64,000 bases of DNA from an uncultured Phycicoccus sp. GTDB lineage: Bacteria > Actinomycetota > Actinomycetes > Actinomycetales > Dermatophilaceae. The position numbers and the translations under genes were made by a program. This document shows, piece after piece, positions 44,778-53,072 of the stretch; the first letter of the stretch is position 1; each line of letters opens with the position of its first letter. Under the pieces are notes generated by a model. It worked only from the letters and a program-made list of their open reading frames with translations, made no database searches and was not told the DNA's origin. The stretch is from assembly GCF_947495705.1 (NCBI RefSeq), contig NZ_CANLZR010000002.1, positions 62,001-126,000 on the forward strand. Reading direction: 5' to 3'.

Positions 44778-44945
44778 TCAGACGCTGCCGGCGACCGAGT
44801 TGAAGAGGGTGCTGAGGTTGCCACCCAGGAGGGCGACGGCGACGATGATGACGATCGCGATGAGGGCGACCATGAGGCCGTACTCGACCGCGGTCGCACC
44901 CTTCTCGGAGCGGAGCTGCTGAAGCTTGATGAGTGCCTTGGTCAT
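44778..44945 (-). CDS. flp: Flp-type major pilin, first copy
   Basis: A 55-residue prepilin: leader MTKALIKLQQLRSEKG, cleavage site G|ATAVEYG, helix LMVALIAIVIIVAVALLGG and tail NLSTLFNSVAGSV. The ATG at 44945 has GAAAGG upstream; the open frame extends further but without a leader-like sequence. It is the promoter-proximal gene of the Tad operon, behind a 195-bp gap shared with a divergent membrane-protein gene. Confidence 0.94.
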   Translation of the reverse strand: MTKALIKLQQLRSEKGATAVEYGLMVALIAIVIIVAVALLGGNLSTLFNSVAGSV

Positions 44946-45140
44946 GGCAGTGGAACCTTTCGGGTGTAGGTCTCGGGAAGCCGAGTGGTTGTCGAGCAAG
45001 AACCAGTCTCCCGATCAAGCGGCTCGCGCACATGGCCCAAGCGGGTCTACCTCCGCTGTCCGAACGTCGCGGGAGGATCGTCCGTTCGGCCGATCGTGCC
45101 GAGTCCGCTTGCGTGGGCCCGCATGGAATGCTCCTGAGGC

Positions 45141-46574
45141 GTGCCCCCCATCCGCCCCGCCGGCACCGGACGCACAGAGGCGCCCGCGCCTGCCGTGCGC
45201 CGGCGGTTCGATCGCGCCCTTGCCGACCACTGGGTCCTCGCGGCGGCGCTGGCGGCGCTCACCGCCCTTCTGTTGCGCTTCCGCAATGCCGTCGACGTCG
45301 ACGTGTGGCTCCACCTGCGGATCGGGCGCGAGCTGCGGCGGGGTGAGTGGTTCGGCTCGCTGCCGGACCCCCTCGTCGTCCTGGCGGACCGGGCCTACCT
45401 CCCCACCCAATGGCTCGCCGAGATCCTCGGCTCCCTGATCGTCGACGCCGCGGGTCTCGCGGGCCTGCGGGTCCTGCGCCTGCTCGCGCTGCTCGTCCTC
45501 TTCGCCGCCACGTACGCCACGGCCCGCCGGGCGATGACCCCGGCGCGGGCCACTGGTGTCGTCGTCCTCGTCGCCGCCACGACCGCCGCCGCCTGGGCGG
45601 AGCGGCCGCAGGTGGCGGGTCTGGCTCTCGCTGCCGTCACCGTCCTGCTGTGGGACCGCACGCTCGCCGACGGCCGTCCTCGCTGGGTGCTCGTGCCGAT
45701 CGCCTGGGTGTGGGCCATGCTGCACGGCACGTGGGCCCTCGGCCTGGCGTTCGGCGGCCTCGCGGTGCTCGTCGCCCTTCTCACCCGGCGCTCGACGACG
45801 CGGTGGCCCGGGGTCATGGGGGTGCTTGCCGCGGCGGTCGCCGTCACGGCGGCCACTCCCCTGGGCCCCCGCCTGCTCCTCGAGCCGTTCGCCGTCAGTG
45901 CCAGCGCGCGGGCGGGCGTCAACGAGTGGCAGCCACCGACCGTCACCAACCCCCTGTACCTCCTGGTCCTCGCCGCGGTGGCCGTCATCGTCCTGCGCAC
46001 CCTGACGCGGCGCCCGGTCGACCCGGCAGCGCTCGCCTTCGCGCTCGCCGCTGCCGGACTGGCGGCCTACTCCGTCCGCACGGTCGCCTTCGCTGCGCTG
46101 CTGCTGGTCCCGGCGCTGGTCCGGGCGTTCCCGTCGGCGCGGTCCCCGTCGTTCTCGCGGCGCGAGGCCGGCCCGCTGGTCGCCGCGGCCGTCGTCATCG
46201 CTCTCGCCCCCGGCGTCGTTTGGGGTGCCCCCTCGTCGGGGCCGCTCGGCTCGAGCGTCGACGCCGCCCTCGCCGGGCTCCCGGGGGGAACCGTCGCCGC
46301 CGTGGACGTCCGGGTGTCCGGCTGGGTCCTCGCCGAGCATCCGGGCCTCCGGCCGCTGCGGGACCTGCGGGCCGAGGTCTACACCCCCTCGACAGCAGCG
46401 GCGTACGAGTCGTTCACGGACGCCGAGCCGGGCTGGCAGGCGTACGCCGACGAGCACGGCGTCGAGGTCGTCGTCGCCGCCGAGGACGAGGCGCTCGACC
46501 GGGCCCTGTCCGCAGACCCGGGATGGGTGCCCGCGGCGGACGACGGCACGTACCGGCTCTGGCGCCGCAGCTGA
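45141..46574 (+). CDS. Polytopic membrane protein, glycan-locus paralogue 1
   Basis: A 477-residue protein with about nine to ten membrane helices and a C-terminal soluble tail of about 100 residues. After TM1 it has DVDVWLHLRIGRELRRGEWFGSLPDPL and later LPTQWLAEILG, matching a widespread group of predicted GT-C-like proteins (consensus DxDxWWHLRxG... WLxEVL). The tail contains LRDLRAEVY, comparable with the D-x-R-x-x-x-Y of relatives. GT-C activity is inferred from topology and motif only; no lipid-sugar donor is known. It is divergent from the flp genes. Confidence 0.7.
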   Translation: MPPIRPAGTGRTEAPAPAVRRRFDRALADHWVLAAALAALTALLLRFRNAVDVDVWLHLRIGRELRRGEWFGSLPDPLVVLADRAYLPTQWLAEILGSLIVDAAGLAGLRVLRLLALLVLFAATYATARRAMTPARATGVVVLVAATTAAAWAERPQVAGLALAAVTVLLWDRTLADGRPRWVLVPIAWVWAMLHGTWALGLAFGGLAVLVALLTRRSTTRWPGVMGVLAAAVAVTAATPLGPRLLLEPFAVSASARAGVNEWQPPTVTNPLYLLVLAAVAVIVLRTLTRRPVDPAALAFALAAAGLAAYSVRTVAFAALLLVPALVRAFPSARSPSFSRREAGPLVAAAVVIALAPGVVWGAPSSGPLGSSVDAALAGLPGGTVAAVDVRVSGWVLAEHPGLRPLRDLRAEVYTPSTAAAYESFTDAEPGWQAYADEHGVEVVVAAEDEALDRALSADPGWVPAADDGTYRLWRRS

Positions 46575-46586
46575 CCCGAGGGGTCC

Positions 46587-47942
46587 TCACGGTGCCGGGG
46601 TGAGCAGCACGTAGCCGTCGACCCGCAGGCTCGGCGTCCAGTCCCCACCCCGCTCGACGGCGGGAGCCGCGTCCGCCCCGACGACGACGAGGGCGATGTC
46701 CGGGTCGTCGGGCACGGTGCCGTCGTGGAGGAAGTCCAGGAAGCTCGCCTGGACGTCACGCGGGAAGGCGTCGATGGGGTTGGCCGCCCACACGGTGACA
46801 CCGGCCTGGGCGAGCGTCTCGGCGAGCGGCTCGGACGCCAGCACCGGTCGGCCCTGCGCTGCCTTGCGGACCACGTCGACGACCTCGCTGCCGGGCGGCC
46901 CCACCGCTGCGCCTCGGACGGTGAACGCCGCGGCGGCCGAGGCCGCCACCGCGACCAGCGTGACGATCGCGACGACGCGGGCGGCAACGGGAGCGAGCGC
47001 GACGCGGGCCGGCTCACGCGCCCGCATCGCCGCCGGGGCGAGGAACAGCAGGAGCCAGATCCCGTGACGGCCGGCCGAGGCCGTTCCCAGCACGAGGCCC
47101 GCCGTGGCCAGCCACTCCCACAGTGGGGGACGCCCCCGCACCGCGAGCACGGCCAGGACGACCGCGGCCGCGATCATCGCGACGTCGAGCGGGTGGGTCA
47201 GGCTGGGCCGGGCCCAGAGGTCGGTGCCGCGCGCCGCCGCCTCGTTCCCCAGGGCGGAGATGTAGTACGCCGGGGTGTGGACACCGGCCGAGGTGACGAC
47301 GAAGGTCAGCGCACAACCCGCCCCGACGCCGACGCGGCGCAGCAGCGGCCCCCCGCCAGGCGAGGCCACGAGGAACACGCCGAGAACCGCGAGCCCGACC
47401 AGCACTCCCCCGTGCAGGTTGCCCCACACGATGAACAGCGGCACGAGCCACCAGATGGCCCGGCTCGGCCGGTCGTGCTGGTGCCGCAGGACGGCCATCG
47501 CGACGACGAAGGGGACGAGTGAGAGCGAGGGCAGCCGCGCGATGACGAGGTGGACCGACGCGCCGATGACGACGAGGGAGACGACGAGGGCGCCGCGGCC
47601 CTCGCCGCCGCCGAGCCGACGCCCCTCGGCGAGCACCACCGTGAGCGTCACGGCGACGATGAGCAGCTGGAACGAGGCCAGGCCGGCAGGGCCCAACCCG
47701 TGGACCGCCGAGAAGAGCACCTGGGCGAGCGCGATGGGGTTGTGCCACTCGGCCTGCGGGGCCGACGCGAACGGCAGGCTGCTGGGCACCCCCCCGCCCG
47801 AGCGCACGACGTCGCCGAGGGCCACGACCCACATGAGGTCGGAGCCAACGATGACGAACCATGCGGCCACCGCCACCCACAGGCCCACGGCCACCGTCCC
47901 GACGGCCAACCGCCGCTCCGCGACCACGCCGGAGACCGACAT
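46587..47942 (-). CDS. Polytopic membrane protein, glycan-locus paralogue 2
   Basis: A 451-residue protein with about nine membrane helices. The first loop, SDLMWVVALGDVVRSGGGVPSSLPFASAPQAEWHNPIALAQVLF (in parts), corresponds to the D-x2-W...WL region of paralogue 1 but is more diverged. The C-terminal domain (GRPVLASEPLAETLAQAGVTVWAANPID) replaces the usual D-x-R. The ATG at 47942 has GAGGA upstream. It is convergent with paralogue 1 (12-bp gap) and divergent from the 741-residue membrane protein. Role unknown, probably in surface glycan assembly. Confidence 0.65.
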   Translation of the reverse strand: MSVSGVVAERRLAVGTVAVGLWVAVAAWFVIVGSDLMWVVALGDVVRSGGGVPSSLPFASAPQAEWHNPIALAQVLFSAVHGLGPAGLASFQLLIVAVTLTVVLAEGRRLGGGEGRGALVVSLVVIGASVHLVIARLPSLSLVPFVVAMAVLRHQHDRPSRAIWWLVPLFIVWGNLHGGVLVGLAVLGVFLVASPGGGPLLRRVGVGAGCALTFVVTSAGVHTPAYYISALGNEAAARGTDLWARPSLTHPLDVAMIAAAVVLAVLAVRGRPPLWEWLATAGLVLGTASAGRHGIWLLLFLAPAAMRAREPARVALAPVAARVVAIVTLVAVAASAAAAFTVRGAAVGPPGSEVVDVVRKAAQGRPVLASEPLAETLAQAGVTVWAANPIDAFPRDVQASFLDFLHDGTVPDDPDIALVVVGADAAPAVERGGDWTPSLRVDGYVLLTPAP

Positions 47943-47986
47943 CACGTGAATTCCTCGAGGTGCCGGGGATCGGGGGCCGGGTCGAC

Positions 47987-47992
47987 CATAAT
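47987..47992 (+). promoter_or_regulatory. Leaderless -10 element (CATAAT)
   Basis: CATAAT lies seven bases before the ATG at 48000, with no ribosome site between, in the 57-bp gap shared with the divergent membrane-protein gene. Confidence 0.5.
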
Positions 47993-47999
47993 CCATGCC

Positions 48000-50225
48000 A
48001 TGGCGGCGGACACGGAGGTTCGAACGCGCTCCGCCGAATCGACCCCGCACGTCGGCATCCGCCCCCGTGTCGAGGCCGGGTGGGCGGCCGTCACCGCGGT
48101 CGTCGCCTTCCTGGCCGCCGTTCCGTCGCTGGGGCTGCTCTCGTGGGACCCCTCGACCCCGTTCGGGCTGGGCCTCGACGAGACGTCGATCTCGATGCAG
48201 CTCAAGACCATCCACGAGCACGGCTGGTACTGGTCGAACCCCGACCTCGGCTTCCCCGCCGGAATGACGGCCTCCTGGTTCCCGGAGCTCAACGTGCTGC
48301 ACGTCGCGGCCATCAAGGTCATCGCGCTGGTCGTGGGCAGCGGGTTCACCGCCGGGGGGCTGTACTTCGTCGCCGCCTTCCCGCTCACGGGCGTCACGAT
48401 GTACCTGCTGGCGCGGAGCCAGGGCCTGTCGCCCATCGCCGGGTTCGTCGCGGGAGTCCTGCTCGCCAACGCCCCGGGTCACGCCGACCGGTTCGGCCAC
48501 CTGTACCTCGCCCAGTACTGGGTCGTCCCGGTCGCGCTGTGGCTCGTGCTCGAGGTCGGCCGCGGCCGTCCCCTGTGGACGGGTCCGGTCGCGGGCAGCC
48601 GGTCCCGGCGGACCGTGGTCGTCGCGGCCGTCCTCGTCGTCGGGCTGAGCGGGGCGTACTACGTCGGCTACACCCTGCTGCTCCTGGTGGCCGCCACCCT
48701 CGCGCGGCGGGTCGTGGGTGCCCCACGCGACCTGTTCCGTGGCCTCGCCGTGGCTGTCGGGCTCGCGGTGACCATCGCCGTGCCGCTCGTGCTCGCCAAG
48801 CTCGGCACCGCCGGCGACCTCGTGACCGGCCGGGTCCCGGCGACCCGGCTGCCGAGCGAGTCCGAGGTCTTCTCGGGCAAGCTCATGGACCTGCTCCTGC
48901 CGTGGCCCGAGCACCGCCTGGAGCCGCTCGCCTTCCTGTCGCAGGCGTACAACGGGACGACGCGGGCGACCGTCGAGGTCTCTGCACTCGGCATCGTCGG
49001 AGTCGCCGGTCTCGTCGTGCTCACCGGGGTCGGGCTCGCGGCGCTGCTCGCGGGGCGCCGCACCGACCCCGCCCTCCGGCACTGGTCCGGGCTCGCCCTC
49101 GTCTCCTTCCTGCTCTACACGGTGGGCGGGCTCGGCTCGTTCATCGCGTTCTTCGGGACGCCACAGCTGCGCACCTGGTCGCGGATGTCGCTGTACCTCC
49201 TCGTCCTCGCGCTCCTCGCCGTCGGCCTGCTGCTGACCAGGCTGGAGCGCCGTCGCGGACTGGTGACCGCCCTCGTCGTGGGTGGCCTCGTCACGGTCGT
49301 CGGCGTCGCGGACCAGACCAACCCCGACGCCGCACCGGACCACGCGGCCGCGGCGACGACGATGGCTCGACTCCAGGACTACGTGTCGACGCTGCAGGGG
49401 GCCACCGGGCCGGGGTGCGGCGTGTTCCAGGTCCCGGTCGTCGCCTACCCCGAGAGCGGCCCGTACCTGGGCATGGACGACTACGACCAGCTGAGGCCGT
49501 ACCTCGCGGACTCCGACCTGCGGTTCTCGGCCGGGGCGATGCGCGGCACCGCGGCGTCGACGTGGATGAGGGCGGTCGACGTCACCGACCTGGCCGCCCT
49601 CGGCGAGCAGCTGCGGGCCGCCGGCTTCTGCGCGCTCGAGGTCGACACGCAGGGATTCACCCCCGAGCAGGACCCGTCGGACCGGCTGCGTTCTGCGTTC
49701 GGCGAGCCGGTCGCGAGTACCGTTGACGAGGAGTTCGTCGCTTACCGGCTGCCGGAGGGCGATGTCAGCGATGGCCGGTCCGGCGACCCGCGCGGCCTGC
49801 TCGAGCCGGTGCTGGTCACGGTCGCGGCATACGAGGTGGAGAAGGTCGGCGGCGTGCCCGGGCAGAAGGTCGGCCCGGTCGCCGGACTCTCCATCGCGAA
49901 CCTCACCGCGGAGACTCACGAGGTGACGCTCACTCTCGAGGTGACCGGGCTGGGAGCCGCGCGACGCACGGTTCGCGTCGAAGACGGTGGAGAGCTGCTG
50001 GCCACCGCCGCGGTGTCCGCCGACGCGGCGACGCCGCTGAGTGTGACGGTGGCAGCGCCCCGCGGCCTGACGACCCTGTCCATCGAGGTGAGTGGCCCGG
50101 GTGAGCGCGACCCCGAGGGCCTGCTCTCCACGGCCTTCGTGTCCGTGGTGTCGGCCACCTCGCCCGCTGACGTCCGCGTCGCCGTCGACCAGCTCCAGGT
50201 GGCGACGGGCTGGATCGTTCCGTGA
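48000..50225 (+). CDS. Large polytopic membrane protein with exported C-terminal domain
   Basis: A 741-residue protein. About eleven membrane helices span residues 25-440. A loop after TM1 reads LGLDETSISMQLKTIHEHGWYWSNPDLGFPAGM, followed by FPELNVLHV, similar to YfhO/GT-C-type membrane proteins whose first outer loop carries an acidic pair. The last 300 residues are soluble and rich in Val and Thr, ending in a beta-sandwich-like stretch (VTLTLEVTGLGAARRTVRVEDGGELL). The stop overlaps the next gene (GTGA). Likely a sugar-transfer or polymer-processing protein; unproven. Confidence 0.7.
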   Translation: MAADTEVRTRSAESTPHVGIRPRVEAGWAAVTAVVAFLAAVPSLGLLSWDPSTPFGLGLDETSISMQLKTIHEHGWYWSNPDLGFPAGMTASWFPELNVLHVAAIKVIALVVGSGFTAGGLYFVAAFPLTGVTMYLLARSQGLSPIAGFVAGVLLANAPGHADRFGHLYLAQYWVVPVALWLVLEVGRGRPLWTGPVAGSRSRRTVVVAAVLVVGLSGAYYVGYTLLLLVAATLARRVVGAPRDLFRGLAVAVGLAVTIAVPLVLAKLGTAGDLVTGRVPATRLPSESEVFSGKLMDLLLPWPEHRLEPLAFLSQAYNGTTRATVEVSALGIVGVAGLVVLTGVGLAALLAGRRTDPALRHWSGLALVSFLLYTVGGLGSFIAFFGTPQLRTWSRMSLYLLVLALLAVGLLLTRLERRRGLVTALVVGGLVTVVGVADQTNPDAAPDHAAAATTMARLQDYVSTLQGATGPGCGVFQVPVVAYPESGPYLGMDDYDQLRPYLADSDLRFSAGAMRGTAASTWMRAVDVTDLAALGEQLRAAGFCALEVDTQGFTPEQDPSDRLRSAFGEPVASTVDEEFVAYRLPEGDVSDGRSGDPRGLLEPVLVTVAAYEVEKVGGVPGQKVGPVAGLSIANLTAETHEVTLTLEVTGLGAARRTVRVEDGGELLATAAVSADAATPLSVTVAAPRGLTTLSIEVSGPGERDPEGLLSTAFVSVVSATSPADVRVAVDQLQVATGWIVP

Positions 50226-51742
50226 CCGGCTCGGTCCCCGTCGGCAAGGTGCGCGACTGGCTACTCGCGGGGGTCGCCATCGCCTTCCTCGCCGTCGTGC
50301 GAGCCGGCGTCCTCCAGGAGCGGGACCCCTACTGGCAGGTCCGGGCCGGGACCGAGAACCTCGCCGGACTGCCGACGATCCGGCCGGATTCGTGGAGCTG
50401 GGCGCCGGTCGAGGGCCCTTTCGTCCAAACGTCGCCATGGTGGAACGACGTCCTCGCACTCGCCTGGCAGGCAGGCGGCTTCGCCGGCTTCTTCGCCGTA
50501 GGGTTCGCCTCGGTCCTCTGCTACGGGCTGATCGCTCTCGGCCTCTCGCGCGCGCTCGGGGCTCGTGGACTCCCTGCCCTCGCCGGGGTCCTCGTCGCCG
50601 TGCTGCCGGTGCTGCCCATGCTCTCTCCGCGCGGGGCGCTCGTCGCACAGACCCTGTTCCTGCTCGCCATGGGGCTGGCTCACCTGAGCGTTCCGCACCT
50701 CGCGCGGATAGCGACGCCCGTCGGCGTGGTCGCCCTCGCGAGCGCCGGCTTCGGAGTGGCAGTCCTCGGGATCGGCATCCACCTGTCGTGGGCGGTCCTT
50801 GCGCCCGCTCTCGTCGTCGCCGTCGTCATCCTGCTGTCCCTCACGCCCTCCGTCCCGGCCCGTCGGACACTCGCCTTCAGCGCCGCCCTCGCCGTCGGCC
50901 TCGGCGCCGGGGTCGTCTCAGGTCCGTACGGGATACAGGTGTTCCGACTCTCCCGGCGGGTCCAGGACGCCGCATCAGGCGTGGTGCTGGAGTGGCTGCC
51001 GACGTGGACTCCCGGCTTGTGGCCACGGTGGGTGCCGGTGGCGACCCTTGCGCTGGCGCTCTGCGCCGGCAGCGCGGCGTGGCTGTGGCGGCACCGGGAT
51101 CTTCGCGACGACGGTCGGCTGCCGCTGGCCGCAGCGCTGCTCTGCGTCGCCGCCCCTGCCGCGGTTGCCGGTTTCTTCACGATCCGCGTCCTGGGGCTCG
51201 CCCTGCTGACCATGGCGCCCCTCGTGGCGGCTGGAGCCACCGTCGTCGTCGACCGCCTGCGCCTCCGCGCCTTCGACCCAGGCTCCCGCGCTCACCCGCG
51301 CCTGCGTCACTGGATGGGCGGACGGCCGTGGCGCGTCGTCGTCACGACCGTCCTGGTCCTCGTGTCGCCACTGGTGTTCGTGGCCGGATCCCGACTCGGT
51401 CGCCCCGTCGCTGAGACCGCCGCATTGGCATCCCTGCCGGAGGGCTGCCGACTGGTCTCGGACCCGAACGCTGCGGGCGCGGTTCTCCTGCTCCGGCCCG
51501 ACGTGCCGGTCTGGATCGACACCCGGGCCGACTACTGGGGGCGCGAACGCAACGCCGAGGCCATCCGGCTCATCACAGAGGGTGTGGACCGGACGGGCGC
51601 CCTCGATCGGGCCACCTGCGCGATGCTCGTTGACAACCCCGGTCTGCCGCCGTCGGCCCTGGCCGCGAGGCTCGACGCCGATCCCTCCTGGTCGCGGGTC
51701 CACGCCGACGGAGCCGCCACGGTATGGACCGCGCAGCCCTGA
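50222..51742 (+). CDS. Polytopic membrane protein, glycan-locus paralogue 3
   Basis: A 506-residue protein with about ten membrane helices. The first loop is QERDPYWQVRAGTENLAGLPTIRPDSWSWAP with later WWNDVLALAWQAGG, the D-x2-W...W(L/N)-x-V-L pattern of paralogue 1. The C-terminal soluble part has VPVWIDTRADYWGRERNAEAIRL, the D-x-R-x2-Y/W motif typical of the group. It is coupled by GTGA to the 741-residue gene. Predicted GT-C-like role by topology only. Confidence 0.7.
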   Translation: MTGSVPVGKVRDWLLAGVAIAFLAVVRAGVLQERDPYWQVRAGTENLAGLPTIRPDSWSWAPVEGPFVQTSPWWNDVLALAWQAGGFAGFFAVGFASVLCYGLIALGLSRALGARGLPALAGVLVAVLPVLPMLSPRGALVAQTLFLLAMGLAHLSVPHLARIATPVGVVALASAGFGVAVLGIGIHLSWAVLAPALVVAVVILLSLTPSVPARRTLAFSAALAVGLGAGVVSGPYGIQVFRLSRRVQDAASGVVLEWLPTWTPGLWPRWVPVATLALALCAGSAAWLWRHRDLRDDGRLPLAAALLCVAAPAAVAGFFTIRVLGLALLTMAPLVAAGATVVVDRLRLRAFDPGSRAHPRLRHWMGGRPWRVVVTTVLVLVSPLVFVAGSRLGRPVAETAALASLPEGCRLVSDPNAAGAVLLLRPDVPVWIDTRADYWGRERNAEAIRLITEGVDRTGALDRATCAMLVDNPGLPPSALAARLDADPSWSRVHADGAATVWTAQP

Positions 51743-51746
51743 GGCG

Positions 51747-52946
51747 TCAGGGGTAGATGCCGTACGGATGCGGCGGCATGACCAGCCCGACCCACCACCA
51801 CGCACCCAGCAGGCCGATGCCCACAGCGAGTGCCAGCGCGACCAGCGCGGGCCCGCGACGGCGTGCCACGGGCAGGAGGTAGAGCGCCGCTGGGAATGCG
51901 AACATGAAGTAGCGCAGGAGGGACGGGGTGATGAGCGACCCCAGGGCGAGGTACGGGGGGTAGAGGACCACCCAGGCCTTCAGGAGCGGCGGAGTTCCCA
52001 TGGGCATGAGCTTGAGGCCGATGGTGGTCGTCACCACGAGAATGAGGACGAGCAACACCCCGATGAGCGGCTCCGTCAGAGCCCACAGCGCCGGGGAGAG
52101 CGGCGCCCCCGGCGTCGCGTACGAGTTGTGGGCCTCCAGGTAGACCAGTGGGTCGCCGGAATGGAACCCTGCCCAGACCGGCCAGGCCACAGTGGCGACC
52201 GCGGCCGCGACGACGACGCCCAGCAGGCCGCGGACGGATGTCCACTCCCGCGTGGACCGCCAACGGAGCAGCGCAACGACGGTGATCGTGGCCGCCAGGG
52301 GTACGGCCAACGGCCGTGCGAACGACAGCGCCACGATCGACGCCGTGGCGAGTCCATGACGCTCGTCGCTCGCCAGTTGCCAGGTGAGGACCAGCAAGAG
52401 GAGGGCGAGACCCTCGGTGTAGGCCATCTGGAAGACCGGGCTGGACGGCCACACCGTGATGGCGACGACGACCGTCACCGCGGCTGTCGTCCCGAGGATT
52501 CCGATGACCCATCGAGCAAGGACGACGATGGCCGCCGTCGCGAGCGACAGGTTCAGCCACGGGCCCACGTCGGCGGGCGGCAGGTCGAGGACGAAACCGG
52601 CGGCACGCATGAGCAACGGGTACAGCGGATGGAACGCGTAGTCCTGGTACCCCGCGGGAGGATCGCCCGGCGAGCCTCCCGACGGATACCCCCGCTCGGC
52701 GATCCCGACGTAGTGGACCGCATCCCATCCGGTGCGGGGGTTGGGGACGTCCAGGTTGTCGACCGCGATCGCGACGACCCCTTGGTAGAGCAGGAACAGC
52801 GCGCCAAGGAGCGCGGCGAACGCGGTGCGCGGCAGGGATCGCGACGAGGGGGGAGCCGACGGGCCGAGCGACATGACCGCGGACCGGACCCGCTCGACCC
52901 GACTGACACGCCCAGCCGTCGAGCCTTTCACTCCAGCACCCTGCAC
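51747..52946 (-). CDS. PIG-V-like GT-C mannosyltransferase
   Basis: A 399-residue membrane protein with about nine helices. After TM1 it has the PIG-V-type loop GWDAVHYVGIAERGYP, then YAFHPLYPLLMR; the aspartate of WD and the HPLYP motif are family features. The family uses a polyprenyl-phosphate mannose donor outside the membrane. The GTG at 52946 follows AGGGGAG at good spacing; an internal ATG at 52874 is an alternative. It lies downstream of the 548-residue membrane gene, 126 bp apart, with a TACTTT element in the gap. Confidence 0.8.
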   Translation of the reverse strand: MQGAGVKGSTAGRVSRVERVRSAVMSLGPSAPPSSRSLPRTAFAALLGALFLLYQGVVAIAVDNLDVPNPRTGWDAVHYVGIAERGYPSGGSPGDPPAGYQDYAFHPLYPLLMRAAGFVLDLPPADVGPWLNLSLATAAIVVLARWVIGILGTTAAVTVVVAITVWPSSPVFQMAYTEGLALLLLVLTWQLASDERHGLATASIVALSFARPLAVPLAATITVVALLRWRSTREWTSVRGLLGVVVAAAVATVAWPVWAGFHSGDPLVYLEAHNSYATPGAPLSPALWALTEPLIGVLLVLILVVTTTIGLKLMPMGTPPLLKAWVVLYPPYLALGSLITPSLLRYFMFAFPAALYLLPVARRRGPALVALALAVGIGLLGAWWWVGLVMPPHPYGIYP

Positions 52947-53072
52947 ACCGTCTCCCCTACCGCCAACGCACTTCGTGCAACCAGAAAGTAGGCGACGCCA
53001 CCGGGTGCGGACGAGAGGGGCGCAGAAGCCGTGACCGTTCGGACGATCAGGGACGGCTGCACCGCCGATCGC

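Noticed and set aside
47943-50648. 900-codon 5' extension of the minus-strand membrane-protein frame ending at 46587
   Set aside because: It is Arg/Glu/Gly-rich shadow of the + strand genes at 48.0-51.7 kb; the ATG at 47942 has a ribosome site and leads directly into the first membrane helix.
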